The notes beneath the pieces were generated by a model. That model made no database searches, was not told the origin of the DNA, and saw only the letters and a list, made by a program, of their open reading frames with translations. Positions 8,941 through 19,007 of a stretch of DNA of 64,000 nucleotides are shown piece by piece. Each line of letters starts with the position of its first letter. Within the stretch, counting starts at the first letter, position 1. Both the position numbers and the translations under genes were made by a program. The DNA is from an uncultured Thermoguttaceae bacterium (lineage in GTDB: Bacteria > Planctomycetota > Planctomycetia > Pirellulales > Thermoguttaceae). The DNA is taken from assembly GCA_938084835.1 (NCBI GenBank), contig CALKER010000005.1, positions 243,968 through 307,967 on the forward strand, read 5' to 3'.

Positions 8941-10408
8941 AGGCGTACGTCCTCCTCCACAAATGTGCCTAGGGTCAAAAAGTGCCTGAGTTCACTCGGA
9001 TTGCGTCACTTGGCGCTTATTCGGTCCTAAGTTGGAGAGGCCAACCGTTAGTCCACCAGGAAAGGGGTTACCGGGGTGCCAACGTGCCACCTCAAATCAT
9101 GAGACCTAAAATCCATGTTCGGTAATCCAACCAGCGGATCAGGCGCGGTCCAGTCTAACACAAAAAATCCGCGTTATCCTGAGACCTTTACGCGCTGAGG
9201 GAGATGATCTTTCGCCTCAAATCCTAATCTCGCCTCCAAATCCTTAATGTTGCCTTTCAAAAGGAAGACCGACCCTCGTGAGGCCGGTCCTCCCGCGCAA
9301 AGAAAAGCGCACGCTGTACGGGACCCTCCCAAGCTCATTCGGGGCCGGTCCTCCTCGGTGGACAGAGGTGGAACCGGCAGCTTTCTTTTGAGCCGCACCC
9401 ACGGCACTTTTGTGTCGATTGTCTCCTCTCTTGTCGGGAAATGAAGCGCGCAGGGATCGGGCCATCAATGACGCCTATCGAGAGGTGCCCTCTACTTTTC
9501 CCACCGCTTTCCCCACCGCCAGAAGCCTGCAAAAGTTTCATTATTAAATGATCATTACATATCGCCTGATGTTTTTGGACACGTCTTCGGCAGATTAACT
9601 AGGGAATGACTTTTTCCCACTTCCTCTCGTAGTACTCCAGTCACGTTAGGGACAATTCGTGCTCGGTTCCGCAAATTTGAATCCTCGTGCATCGAATTAT
9701 ACCTATTATTGGCAAAGAAATAATCAATTCAAAGCGCTTTTGAAAAATTTTTCCGAATATTAATCGGCGTTTTCCTCGGATCAAGTCCCGAATGGGGTTT
9801 TTGGTAGGATCGCTGAGGTCATTCGTGTTGCAAGCAGTTCTTCGCCCGAAGGCTGGCCTTTGAAAATCCGGGAACTCCTACGTTCGTTAAAGTAGCCCCA
9901 GTACAACCTAAACCTCTCTTTACATGATAAGTAAAGTTGTGGACTAATTAATCCAATCGGTTTAGCCCGACGTGTGCGTTCCTCAACTCCCGCTGGGGTG
10001 ATCAACAGAGTTGTGGGGACGCCTTGCGAGAAACCTTGATTAGCGTGATTACTTTGCGTATGCGTCTTCGTTGCAAGCCCGTAGAGGTCAATTTGCGGGA
10101 ACATCAAAAACGGTGTCCTCACGGTGATGGATCCTCCTGGGGGTGCCTTGGGTATTGGCAGCTCCCATTTGCATGATCGGTAACCTGGCTGTAACTTGCA
10201 GGAAGCAGGTGGGTGAAACTTGGAGGGAGTAGGCGTAGACTTGCCAGAAACGGGTCTAGCTTCCTGAGAATAGCCGAATACCTTTGTGTCTGTTACATTT
10301 CGGAGGGTGGTTGGCGGGTTTGACTACCTGACCCCCCAACCGGGCTGTTGCGCAGCTCGCTTAAATGTCCAAAAAGGATTATGCAGCTTCGATATAGAAG
10401 GAGTTCGT
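8941..10408. other. Long spacer: metY leader, GGCCGGTCCTCC repeat pair, AT-rich patch, doubtful small ORF
   Basis: Besides the metY leader, GGCCGGTCCTCC occurs at 9282-9293 and again at 9343-9354, 61 bp apart. Bases 9541-9780 are notably AT-rich. A 113-codon minus-strand frame (10122-9781, GTG start) has AGGAGG 10 bases upstream but no recognisable motif, so I do not call it a gene. Confidence 0.5.
9020..9112 (-). promoter_or_regulatory. Possible SAM-sensing leader (SAM-I/SAM-IV clan-like) upstream of metY
   Basis: Read on the minus strand, the element opens with TTAGGTC and closes with GACCGAA, giving a 7-bp closing stem with one mismatch. Inside, in order, are CATGA, a hairpin GGTG(GCACGTTGG)CACC, and CCGGTAACCCC. 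This order (GGTC, AUGAG, hairpin, CCGGCAACCC, ..., GACC) is that of SAM-IV riboswitches. The position before homocysteine genes fits SAM control. The core has a T where C is usual (GGCAACC), and the remaining helices were not resolved by eye, so this is a hypothesis. Confidence 0.38.
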
Positions 10409-11125
10409 ATGAGGTGCTTTGTCCTTCCGTTTGCGTTGGTTTTAGCTGCCTTGGGCCATGGAGAGTTGGGATTACCGGCGCCGAGCTCAGAATCCGACAA
10501 CGTGCCGCCCCCAGGGTTTGTAGCCCTTTTTAACGGCAAAGACCTCACCGGATGGGAGGGGCTAGTGGGAAACCCTGTTTCTCGGGCGAAGATGTCTGCA
10601 GAAGAATTAGCACGTGCGCAAGAGTTAGCCAATCGCAAAATGCATGAACATTGGCGGGTGGAAGACGGGATCCTCATTTTTGACGGTAAGGGCGACAACC
10701 TCTGCACAGTGAAAGTTTACGGCGATTTCGAGCTGCTTGTGGATTGGAAGATCCTCCGCCATGGAGATAGCGGTATTTACCTTCGCGGGTGTCCCCAAGT
10801 TCAAATCTGGGATGCGGAAGATCATTCGGAAGGCTCCGGTGGATTATTCAACAACCAGCGCCATCCCAATAAGCCGTCCAAACGTGCGGACAATCCGGTA
10901 GGACAGTGGAATCGAATGCGCATCCTCATGATCGGGGAGCGGGTGAATGTGTGGCTGAACGGGGAACTTGTGGTTGACAACGTAGTTATGGAAAACTATT
11001 GGGAGAGGGATAAACCGGTTTACTCGACCGGCCCCATCGAGTTGCAAAGCCACGGCAGCATGCTGTTTTTCAAGAATATCTTCATTCGGGAAATCCCCCG
11101 AACGGAGAGCAAGCAGTTCGAGTAG
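10409..11125 (+). CDS. Secreted DUF1080 (3-keto-disaccharide hydrolase-like) protein
   Basis: A 238-residue protein with an N-terminal signal sequence (MRCFVLPFALVLAALGHG) and one DUF1080 jelly-roll domain: VALFNGKDLTGWEG near residue 45, HWRVEDGILIFDGKG, GDFELLVDWKI, GDSGIYLRGCPQVQIWD, the typical GGLFNNQRHPNKPSKRADNPVGQWN, and GPIELQSHGS near the end. DUF1080 proteins are very numerous in Planctomycetes and are linked to carbohydrate breakdown, some as 3-keto-glycoside hydrolases; the substrate is unknown. The ATG at 10409 has GAAGGAG 6 bases upstream and begins the signal peptide; the frame runs 41 codons further upstream, without signal character. Confidence 0.9.
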   Translation: MRCFVLPFALVLAALGHGELGLPAPSSESDNVPPPGFVALFNGKDLTGWEGLVGNPVSRAKMSAEELARAQELANRKMHEHWRVEDGILIFDGKGDNLCTVKVYGDFELLVDWKILRHGDSGIYLRGCPQVQIWDAEDHSEGSGGLFNNQRHPNKPSKRADNPVGQWNRMRILMIGERVNVWLNGELVVDNVVMENYWERDKPVYSTGPIELQSHGSMLFFKNIFIREIPRTESKQFE

Positions 11126-11226
11126 CAAGAGGAACAGCGTGCCATCAAAGTTGCACGAGAGTTGGGCCTGTGGGCTTATAGTAGTCGTCGCAAAAGGGGC
11201 AATCTCGCTCCGTTAAGAAGACATTG

Positions 11227-11262
11227 TTGCCGGAATAAGGGTGGTTTGCCGAAATAAGGGTG
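11227..11262. repeat. 17-bp direct repeat pair (TTGCCGRAATAAGGGTG)
   Basis: Copies at 11227-11243 and 11246-11262 differ at one position and are 19 bp apart, between the DUF1080 gene and the NfeD-like gene. It may be a tandem protein-binding site about 105 bp upstream of the NfeD start, or a simple duplication. Confidence 0.6.
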
Positions 11263-11367
11263 ACCAAAGCCAGGTACCTTTGACGCCCAGAAGAAGATTC
11301 CCCGATTGCTTTTCATCTTCATAGGGGGTCTGTAGGAGGCTTTCGCACGGGGGCCTGCTAAAGCGAA

Positions 11368-11976
11368 ATGGAGGCTTCGGTGGCCGAGACCGATCTAGAA
11401 AGTTTAATGCCGTTTCTTTCGATAGCGCTTCTGCTTTTAGGGTTTGTATGCGTGCTGCTGGAGGTTTTCGTCCCGTCAGGTGGTGTGTTGGGAGTGCTGG
11501 CCGCTGTGTTGCTGATAACGGCGGTGACCTTTGGGTTCGTCGGGGGTGGACAGATATTCGGGGTGGTGGTCCTCGCCGTGGCCTTCCTAACGGTACCCGT
11601 CTTAGTGGGATGGGGGTTGTCGGTCTGGCCAAAGACGCCGTTGGGGCGTCAGATGGTCTTGTGGCCGCCGGAACCCTCTGAAGGTTCTCCAACCGATGGG
11701 TGGGAGAAGTCAACCTCGGCCCGGGTGGGCCAAATAGGTGTAGCGGTCACCGAGTTATTGCCGGGCGGTGTGGTCGAAATAGGCGGGAGAGAGTTTTCCG
11801 CTGTGGCCAGTTTCGCCCCGGTTCCCAAAGGCACAATTGTTCGCGTCAAGGAAGTCCGAATTTCGTACCTGGTTGTAGAACCGTTCTTGCAAGAGACTGC
11901 CGGTGAGCACCCCTCTGCCGATGTCTCGAAGGCTTGCGGAAAGTACCATTGGCCATCATCGTCGGACAAAGTTTAG
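11368..11976 (+). CDS. Short NfeD-like membrane protein
   Basis: A 202-residue protein of the short NfeD (YqeZ C-terminal/NfeD1b) type. Residues 14-90 hold two to three membrane segments around FVCVLLEVFVPSGGVLGVLA; the LEVFVPSGG turn is the NfeD hallmark. From about 117 an OB-fold follows (RVGQIGVAVTELLPGGVVEIGGREFSAV, then GTIVRVKEVRISYLVVE). NfeD proteins partner SPFH/flotillin proteins, and floA follows on the same strand about 410 bp downstream. The last 25 residues look disordered. An alternative start is the ATG at 11407. Confidence 0.85.
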   Translation: MEASVAETDLESLMPFLSIALLLLGFVCVLLEVFVPSGGVLGVLAAVLLITAVTFGFVGGGQIFGVVVLAVAFLTVPVLVGWGLSVWPKTPLGRQMVLWPPEPSEGSPTDGWEKSTSARVGQIGVAVTELLPGGVVEIGGREFSAVASFAPVPKGTIVRVKEVRISYLVVEPFLQETAGEHPSADVSKACGKYHWPSSSDKV

Positions 11977-12390
11977 GTCGTCAACGCTTTGTGATGGCCG
12001 AAAGATCTAGCTGTAGCAGGTCGGAAACTGCAGATTGTAGACACAAGAAGCCAAAATGTGACGAAGGAGCCGTATGGCGGCCAGTAACTCAGAGGGTAGC
12101 TCGCAAAGACCATGCTCGCAGCCGGGAAAATCTCTCCGCCTGGAGTCGGGATGGTATCGCGAGGTAAGCCTTCCGGGCCGCAGAATGGGTTGACGGCTTC
12201 AGGCCGCCACGTTTGACCTAAGCGTTAACTCTGAGGGCAGTAGCACTTCGTTCCCGGAAGTTTGTCGCCTCATGAGGCAATCACTCGCGTGGCATCGGGC
12301 TGGAGCTGAGTTGGGCTAGGTACGTTTCCCTGTCCGAGGCTCCGTTGCGGTTCGGCCGTCGACAAATGTGCGGGAAAAGGTAGGGCGAGA
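11977..12390. other. Spacer between nfeD-like gene and floA
   Basis: About 410 bp without a gene or a clear terminator. No promoter is obvious; GGTAGGGCGAG just before 12391 may be the floA ribosome site. Confidence 0.4.
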
Positions 12391-13566
12391 ATGGACCAGT
12401 GGTTCCAATATTATCAAGAGTGGTTCGGAGAGTTTTTTGGCCGATTAGCTGAAATTCTTAAGCTGTTGCGAGACAATCCCGTCGTGGGCCAATTGGGTAT
12501 CCTCTTACTTGCGATTCTTGGCTTGGTGTCACTGATAATCGTTCTGGTGATGCTGGTAGCGATCACCTACTTCTTTCGCTTGTGGATCCAAGCTAAGACC
12601 ACCCGGGCTGGGGTCAGCATTTGGGATCTGATTGCCATGTCGCTCCGGCACGTGGACCCGGCGCTCATCGTGCGGTGCAAGATTATGGCTGTCCAAGCGG
12701 GATTGGACCCCCGCAAGATCACCACCCGGGCCTTGGAATCTCACTATCTTGCTGGCGGGAATCTTTTGCAGGTAGTCAAGGCGATGATAGCGGCCCACAA
12801 ATCGGGGGTGATCAACCTCACGTGGGAGCGGGCCACGGCCATCGATCTTGCCGGCCGCGATGTCCTTGAGGCAGTGCGGATGAGTGTCACCCCTCGGGTA
12901 ATCGATTGCCCTAACCCCGCTTCAGGCCGCGATTCCTTAGACGGTGTCGCTAAAGACGGTATCCAACTAAAAGTAAGAGCTCGCGTGACCGTGAGGGCGA
13001 ATCTCGATCGGCTCATCGGAGGGGCTACCGAAGAGACCGTCATCGCGCGGGTGGGCGAGGGGATTGTCAGCGCCATTGGATCCGCGGAAAGCCATCAGGA
13101 CGTGTTGGCCAACCCGGAGATGATCTCCGAAACGGTGCTCCAGCATCGATTGGACGCCAACACGGCTTTCGAGATTGTTTCGATCGACATTGCCGATATT
13201 GATGTGGGCGAAAACATCGGTGCCCGGCTGCAGATTGACCAGGCCCTTGCCGACACGGAGGTCGCCCGCGCAGAAGCCGAGGGCCGCCGTGCCATGGCAA
13301 AGGCCAAGGAGCAGGAGTACCGCGCCCTCATCGCTCAGAATCGGGCTGCGCTTGTTCAAGCTGAAGCAGAAGTTTTTCGCGCCATGGCCGAGGCGTTTCG
13401 CAGCGGTCGGTTGGGCATCTTCGATTATTATAAGTTGCGAAATATTCAGGCGGATACGGAGATGCGGCTGGCGGTGGCTACCGGTGGGCTCAGGGATCAA
13501 TCGCCAAGTCCCGCACCTTCTTCCCCCGGCCAATTGGGCTCGCATTCACCTTTAGGCAGCGGTTGA
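12391..13566 (+). CDS. floA: Flotillin-like protein FloA (YqfA/UPF0365 family)
   Basis: The bacterial flotillin of the YqfA/UPF0365 family, a scaffold of functional membrane microdomains. Residues 33-62 form a membrane segment ([31 protein letters not shown]). The family core follows: [81 protein letters not shown], then [25 protein letters not shown] and an alanine/glutamate-rich coiled coil to about residue 350. The length of 391 includes a C-terminal Pro/Ser tail longer than in Bacillus (about 331). It sits downstream of a short NfeD gene, matching the yqeZ-yqfA arrangement. Confidence 0.95.
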   Translation: MDQWFQYYQEWFGEFFGRLAEILKLLRDNPVVGQLGILLLAILGLVSLIIVLVMLVAITYFFRLWIQAKTTRAGVSIWDLIAMSLRHVDPALIVRCKIMAVQAGLDPRKITTRALESHYLAGGNLLQVVKAMIAAHKSGVINLTWERATAIDLAGRDVLEAVRMSVTPRVIDCPNPASGRDSLDGVAKDGIQLKVRARVTVRANLDRLIGGATEETVIARVGEGIVSAIGSAESHQDVLANPEMISETVLQHRLDANTAFEIVSIDIADIDVGENIGARLQIDQALADTEVARAEAEGRRAMAKAKEQEYRALIAQNRAALVQAEAEVFRAMAEAFRSGRLGIFDYYKLRNIQADTEMRLAVATGGLRDQSPSPAPSSPGQLGSHSPLGSG

Positions 13567-14960
13567 TCCCTAGGAGCTAACTCCTTGAACAAGAACTACC
13601 TCTTTAGCTTGGGTGGCAACTCCAACTTGAGTGGCAATTCCCCGCGCCGAAAACGTGCGATGGGCGGCCGCGATTGCACCCCGCAGTCCTGGAACAAGGG
13701 AAGGGGCCAGGTGGATCCAGCTGCCCCAGAAAACGCAGAATTGACTTCGTCGAAGTGCCAATCCGTTGCATCCTGTTTTTCGATGACCAGGGTTTTCCCA
13801 GGACTTTGGCCGGGTTGTTGGGCCAAATTTCGCCAGATTCACGGGGCTGGCCGCACTTTCTGGTAGGCTCCGCTCGGTGTGATGTACATCCGCACACAAT
13901 GTGAGCTTCCAACCAGAACTTCTAAGAAGCGAAGAAGCGAATGCGACTCCCATTTCAGCTTTCGGGCAAGAACGTAAATCTTGCCGGCCGGAATGGCATA
14001 AAAGGTTGGCGAAGACACAAGGGTCACAAAACCGATGGCAGAACCTCACGCCACACAGTGTCGGGAATTTCACAGCGGTATCAGCTCGGGCGGAACCGTC
14101 TCGGCCTCTGGGGCCGAGCAGGAGACACCATCGCTTATGCGCGAACTTGCGGGGGATTGGGCTCGGCTTCTGTTGCGACTTCCGACGGCAGGTTTTGGGC
14201 CAAAGTTTGAGGAAAAATCAGTAACTGAAGGGTCTGCCCAGAGTTGGGCCGCAAGGTTATTTCGCCATTTGAGTCGGCCCGAAGGCCTTCGGGAAGCGTT
14301 CTTAGTGGCGGAGCTCCTTCGTCGGCCTGTAGAACGATGGTGAAATATTGGGTCCGCAGCTACTGGCTCAGCAACTCAGGAGTCCGACGATGGCACGCTG
14401 CCGCCAAGAGAATTTGCTTTCCAAGTGCCCCGAAATTTGGCATAAGCAAACGGACGGTAGCCCGGTAGTAGAGCCTTGCGGGACGAGAGTTCTAGCCAAT
14501 TCGTGGGCTGGGTTGCAGATGGCCTCGTCAACATTCCGAGTTTTTGACAAAAGTCTAGCTGGGGCATTTACCACCCAATCCGCTTGCGGTATCATACGCA
14601 CTTTTTCTACCACCTGCGACCATCACTAGAGCGTATAACCGTTTGTGACCAATCCCATTGAGTAGCCTGGTACGACTTTTAGGTGGGATAAGACTGGGGA
14701 AGTTACTCGGGGTCTTTTCGTTTTTTACCCACAAGTTTCCCACGAGCGGAGTCGTAACCTGGCCGAGTCCAATCGGCGCGACGCGGCGGCGGGTTAAGAG
14801 CAAGCAATCGTTTGAGCCTTGCCTCGGGATGCTTTTGCCCGCAAAGAGCGGTTAAATGAGGCAAGGTCGGCAGACCTTTGTGGGGAAGTTTCGTGAGGAA
14901 TTTGAGACCTGGGCCGAAAAGCGTGATGGCCAAAAGGGAGTTCCAAAGGAGGTGTTAAGC
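13567..14960. other. Long spacer with no credible gene
   Basis: About 1.4 kb. An 18-bp-period duplication (GTGGCAACTCC at 13613, GTGGCAATTCC at 13631) lies near its left end. A 167-codon minus-strand frame (13570-14073) shows no domain or good start and is rejected. A strong ribosome site AAAGGAGGTG occurs just before the next gene. Confidence 0.5.
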
Positions 14961-15893
14961 ATGGCTGTGGCCAAGGCGGAACCTGGGAAAACACGACTTG
15001 GGTGGATCGGAACCGGTGTGATGGGCTCGAGCATGTGCGGCCACCTTTTGGCGGCAGGCTATGCCATCACGGTCTATAACCGAACGAGGGAAAAGGCCCA
15101 ACCGCTCCTGGATCGGGGGGCGAAATGGGCCAATGGCCCAAAGGCCGTCGCCGAGGCGTCGGACATTGTCTTCACCATCGTTGGCTTTCCCAAGGACGTG
15201 CGGGAAGTGATCCTTGGCCCAGAGGGAGTGCTGGCCGGCAGTAAACCGGGCAATATTATTGTCGACATGACCACAAGCGAACCCGCTTTAGCCCAGGAAA
15301 TTGCCGCAGAAGCCCGGAAACACGGCATCCTAGCCGTTGATGCTCCCGTCACGGGCGGAGATATCGGGGCGCGTCAGGCCACACTGTCCATCATGGTCGG
15401 CGGAGAGGAAGAAGCCGTCCAGGCCGTCTGGCCCTGTCTGGAGCGATTGGGTAAAACCATTGTCCACCACGGCGGTCCCGGCGCCGGCCAACATGCAAAG
15501 CTCGCAAATCAAATCATCATTGCCGGCAATATGGTGGGACTGTGCGAAGGCCTGCTTTATGCGCATAAAGCGGGGCTGGACCTGGAGAAATTCCTGCAGT
15601 CCATCAGCGCCGGCTCGGCGGGCAGTTGGGCGGTGACAAATCTGGCTCCGCGAATTCTCCGCCATAATTTCGATCCGGGGTTCTTTATCGAGCATTTCAT
15701 TAAAGACATGGCGATCGCCTTAGATGAGGCTCGCCGCATGAATCTCAGCTTGCCTGGTCTCGGGCTGACTCAGCAACTCTACATGAGTAGTCAGGCACAG
15801 GGTTATGGCCGCTGCGGTACCCATGCCCTCTTCCTGGCCCTGGCTGCTCTTTCCAAGATCGATTGGAAGGACAAACAGTCCAATTTCGCTTGA
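14961..15893 (+). CDS. 3-hydroxyisobutyrate dehydrogenase / tartronate semialdehyde reductase family protein
   Basis: A beta-hydroxyacid dehydrogenase of 310 residues. The NAD(P)-binding glycine motif is [13 protein letters not shown] (residues 13-25), followed by NRTREKA. The substrate loop is [13 protein letters not shown] and the catalytic lysine is Lys180 in [11 protein letters not shown]. The C-terminal helical domain contains [16 protein letters not shown]. Such enzymes oxidise or reduce 3-hydroxyisobutyrate, tartronate semialdehyde or succinic semialdehyde; motifs alone do not separate them. I chose the ATG at 14961 because AAAGGAGGTG precedes it and the fold begins there, although the frame is open 35 codons further upstream. 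A terminator follows at 15938. Confidence 0.9.
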   Translation: MAVAKAEPGKTRLGWIGTGVMGSSMCGHLLAAGYAITVYNRTREKAQPLLDRGAKWANGPKAVAEASDIVFTIVGFPKDVREVILGPEGVLAGSKPGNIIVDMTTSEPALAQEIAAEARKHGILAVDAPVTGGDIGARQATLSIMVGGEEEAVQAVWPCLERLGKTIVHHGGPGAGQHAKLANQIIIAGNMVGLCEGLLYAHKAGLDLEKFLQSISAGSAGSWAVTNLAPRILRHNFDPGFFIEHFIKDMAIALDEARRMNLSLPGLGLTQQLYMSSQAQGYGRCGTHALFLALAALSKIDWKDKQSNFA

Positions 15894-15937
15894 CAGAGCA
15901 GCCGGAGCTGAGCGAGGAGCCGAACCACTAGGCAGCT

Positions 15938-15969
15938 GTCAGAAAAAATGGAGGTTCTGACGTTTGTTT
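15938..15969 (+). terminator. Intrinsic terminator after the hydroxyacid dehydrogenase
   Basis: A perfect 7-bp stem GTCAGAA/TTCTGAC with a 10-base loop is followed by GTTTGTTT, 45 bp after the stop codon. Confidence 0.65.
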
Positions 15970-16203
15970 CGTTACGATAGGCAAAATCCCTCCAGGGTGC
16001 CGCGAAACATAACGTTAGCCAAATTGTTTGACCGGCATTTTTGACAACTTCGGATTTGTGAGCTAGGGTTCCTTACGCGAGACCTATGGGAGGTTTCCAG
16101 GGAGAGGGCAAGTTGGCCGATCGGCAGACAAGTTCCGTCGGCCCTATTTCGCGGGATGGGGTCGTGTCCCCCCTACGTTGCAAAGCAGAGGAGTTCCGGC
16201 GGC
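15970..16203. other. Spacer before the receiver-protein gene
   Basis: Nothing recognised except GAGGAG before the ATG at 16204. Confidence 0.3.
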
Positions 16204-16656
16204 ATGAGTACCAGTCTTCTCGCTCAACCCAAAACCCGCTATAAACCCCAGGCTAAGGGGCGGAAAATCCTAATAATCGATGACGACATCTCTGTGGCCG
16301 AATCGCTCGCCTGCCTTCTTGAGCGAATGGGCTTTCAGCCCTCTTGGACAACCCACGGTGAGACCGGGGTGGCCTTCGCCGAAAGCGAGCATCCCGACCT
16401 AATCATTCTGGATCTTTGTCTCCCCGATATCGATGGCCTGGCCGTGTGTCAGCGGCTTGCCGATGGACCTCATACGTGCGATATCCCGATTATCGTGGTA
16501 AGCGGGTGGGATCGAGAAGAAATCGTGAGGCTTGTCCGAACAGCTGGCGCCATGTATTTCTTGCGGAAACCTTATGACCCCCGGGCCCTTGTGGTGCTAA
16601 TCGAATACGCCCTTCGGCAAAAAGACATGTGGGATGAGCCCGCCGAGCACTCATAG
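16204..16656 (+). CDS. Stand-alone response-regulator receiver protein
   Basis: A 150-residue CheY-like protein with one receiver domain after about 20 basic residues. The acidic pocket is IIDDDIS, the phospho-acceptor is Asp70 in LIILDLCLPDIDG, the switch Ser100 is in IIVVSGW, and the conserved Lys122 is in LRKPYDP. There is no output domain. No histidine kinase is in the window, so the partner is unknown. The ATG at 16204 has GAGGAG about 8 bases upstream; the frame extends 16 codons further upstream without a good site. Confidence 0.9.
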   Translation: MSTSLLAQPKTRYKPQAKGRKILIIDDDISVAESLACLLERMGFQPSWTTHGETGVAFAESEHPDLIILDLCLPDIDGLAVCQRLADGPHTCDIPIIVVSGWDREEIVRLVRTAGAMYFLRKPYDPRALVVLIEYALRQKDMWDEPAEHS

Positions 16657-17127
16657 CCCTGCTTTTGAGACGGCAACACTGGAGGCGGATGGTGTCCCTT
16701 TTCACCTCCTGAGGCCCGGCAGAGCTTGCTACGGAGATCAGATTTTTATCTCAAGATATTCACCAGGATTTTGAGAAAACTTACCCCGTAAAAACCGGGA
16801 TTCGGAGAAAACTGGCCACGAACCGGCAGAAGAGCTTGTCCACAGACTAGGTAGGAGGCCTTCGGATTGCCCACTCGGCCGGCTAAGCCCCCAATCGGAC
16901 AGGCCGGCGATCCATCGGCGATACCCTCCGCGTTTTGAGCCACCAGCTGTGACTTCCCTTGAATAAGGCGGGACTTTTGTGCGCCCGATTTACAACCGAA
17001 GCGCTGTCCCATCTAACGCGAGAGGCCGTAACCACCGAAATGGGACTGACTCCGAAGGCAAATCTGACGGATTCGGCGACTGAGACTACCGATGGGTTAC
17101 AACTCGACCGGAGGGTGCGCTTGAAAT
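16657..17127. other. Convergent spacer between the receiver gene and metK
   Basis: About 470 bp. No gene, and no hairpin with a T-run recognised on either strand. Confidence 0.4.
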
Positions 17128-18315
17128 CTACCGGGCCGAGGTGGCACATCGGGCTTCGGCGGCCAGTTCCGCCGCCCGATGGGTGCTCTCCCAGGTAAAC
17201 TCGGGCTCGGATCGGCCGAAATGCCCCCCGTAGGCTGTCTTGCGGTAAATAGGCCGCAGCAGATCCAGGTAGCGAATGATCCCACTGGGAGTCAAGGGAA
17301 AGAGCTCGCGGACCAGCTCGCACAGTTTGGCATCTTCGATGACACCTGTGCCATCGGTGTTGACAAGCACACTCACCGGTTCGCTGACGCCGATGGCATA
17401 GGCAAGCTGGACTTCACAGCGGTCGGCCAGTCCGGCTGCCACAATGTTCTTTGCGATGTGGCGTGCCATGTAAGCGGCGCTTCGGTCCACTTTGGTGGGA
17501 TCCTTGCCGCTAAAAGCTCCGCCCCCGTGGCGCGCCCATCCGCCGTAGGTATCGACCATGATCTTTCGGCCGGTAAGCCCCGTGTCGCCCAACGGCCCCC
17601 CGGTGACGAATCGACCGGTGGGATTCACCAGATACCGGATGTTACCGTTAATCAATTCCTGCGGAAGAGCGGGTTTGACAACTTCTTCGATGACGAATTC
17701 ACGGATTTGCTCCAAGGTAGCTTCGGGAGCATGCTGAGTCGACACCACCACCGTATCAACACGGATGGGGCGATGGCCCTCGTATTCGATGGTCACTTGA
17801 CTCTTACTATCAGGCCGCAGCCACTCCACTTTGCCTTCCTGCCGGATGGCCGTCAGCCGGTGGAGGATCTCGTGGGCCAAAGCAATCGGCAGAGGCATAA
17901 GTTGAGGAGTTTGTCGGCAGGCATAACCGAACATCATCCCTTGGTCTCCTGCCCCGATGTCCTTGCCGCGGGATGGATCGGCATCAACGCCCATGGCGAT
18001 GTCGGGGCTTTGCCGATCGATGGCCAGCACCACCGAGCACGTCTTACCGTTGAAACCATATTCGTCGTCGGTATAACCCACCGAACAGATGACCTGGCGT
18101 ATGACCTCGGCGTAATCGATGCGGGCCTTAGACGAGATTTCTCCGGCAACGAAGGCGATCCCAGTGGTCACAAGCGTTTCGGCCGCCACCCGGCTGTAGG
18201 GATCTTCCTGGATAAACGCATCCAAAATGGCATCGGAAATCTGATCGGCCAATTTGTCCGGATGGCCCATACTTACCGCTTCGCTGGTGAAGAGATAACT
18301 TCCCTCGCGGACCAC
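17128..18315 (-). CDS. metK: S-adenosylmethionine synthetase (MetK)
   Basis: Makes SAM from methionine and ATP in the cytoplasm. All family signatures are visible: [16 protein letters not shown] near the N-terminus, [12 protein letters not shown], and [19 protein letters not shown] in the C-terminal half. The 395-residue length is normal. The start is a GTG at 18315 with AAGGAG 9 bases upstream. A 385-codon frame on the opposite strand is a shadow. The gene stands alone here, about 8 kb from the metY-metXW operon whose homocysteine product feeds this pathway. A short palindrome lies upstream at 18367. Confidence 0.97.
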   Translation of the reverse strand: MVREGSYLFTSEAVSMGHPDKLADQISDAILDAFIQEDPYSRVAAETLVTTGIAFVAGEISSKARIDYAEVIRQVICSVGYTDDEYGFNGKTCSVVLAIDRQSPDIAMGVDADPSRGKDIGAGDQGMMFGYACRQTPQLMPLPIALAHEILHRLTAIRQEGKVEWLRPDSKSQVTIEYEGHRPIRVDTVVVSTQHAPEATLEQIREFVIEEVVKPALPQELINGNIRYLVNPTGRFVTGGPLGDTGLTGRKIMVDTYGGWARHGGGAFSGKDPTKVDRSAAYMARHIAKNIVAAGLADRCEVQLAYAIGVSEPVSVLVNTDGTGVIEDAKLCELVRELFPLTPSGIIRYLDLLRPIYRKTAYGGHFGRSEPEFTWESTHRAAELAAEARCATSAR

Positions 18316-18366
18316 CTAAAACACTCCTTCGTTTGATCACTTTTGTTGTTAGATGTGAACGATTAA

Positions 18367-18382
18367 CTTCAAATAATTGAAG
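18367..18382. promoter_or_regulatory. Palindrome CTTCAA-N4-TTGAAG upstream of metK
   Basis: A perfect 6-bp inverted repeat about 50 bp upstream of the metK GTG, in an AT-rich stretch that could be its promoter region. It does not resemble MetJ boxes. Its role as an operator is only suggested by position. Confidence 0.3.
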
Positions 18383-19007
18383 ACACGTAGCGATAGCTGT
18401 TCGACTGACTTTGCCGGCCCCCTGGCTCTAAGCGACCGGACCGAAATCCCAGAGAAATCCTCCTACGCTCAGCCCCGAAGCCGCGGCCCAGGAACCGGCA
18501 AAGAATACTTGCTTCAGCAAAGGCTTTAGGAGCCTCGCGAAATCACACAGCCTTTCCCGGCCGAGCCTCCGCTAGCAGATTTTCCTAGCTCGGCCACCTC
18601 GCCCGACTTTTGGGTTTGACGGTCGGCAGGGATTTCGCGTTATCCCAGCTACAGGAGTATATCGTGCCCCCCAAATGCCATTTGGCGCCAGTCGTCTTTG
18701 TCATCCCTCAGTATATCACGCGAGTTTTTGCACGCGATTATAGTCTCGCAGGAACCGGAGCTTCAAGCATTCCCTGGGGGGCGGTATCCGGAAACTCTTC
18801 CCTACCCAGAGAAAGTCCGGCTTTGCCCCCGAGCCCGCTGCTTGATCGAGGAGTATCCCGGGCTAGCTGGCTCAAGCCTCCATTGGCTTTGAGTCTTACG
18901 CGAGCTAAGCTTCCGCCCGACCACTGGCGGCCGGCTTGGAAGCTCCCATCCTTTACCATCATCCCAGGAAAACCGCGGGGAGGAACGCTTGGAAAGGGAG
19001 GCCTCGG
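18383..19007. other. Spacer upstream of metK
   Basis: No gene supported. GAGAAAGTCCGG near 18801 recalls the 5' conserved box of RNase P RNA, but the other conserved blocks are absent. No known SAM riboswitch pattern was recognised upstream of metK. Confidence 0.4.

Noticed and set aside
9781..10122. 113-codon frame with AGGAGG upstream of a GTG
   Set aside because: The ribosome site is attractive, but the protein shows no domain, signal or coding-like pattern; left as a possibility only.
13570..14073. 167-codon minus-strand frame after floA
   Set aside because: Cys/Arg/Ser-rich translation without motifs and poor start context.
17179..18336. 385-codon open frame antisense to metK
   Set aside because: It is the shadow of the strongly supported metK gene; its protein has no recognisable motif.
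18795..18830. RNase P RNA 5' box-like GAGAAAGTCCGG
   Set aside because: No partner P4 sequence or other conserved blocks downstream.
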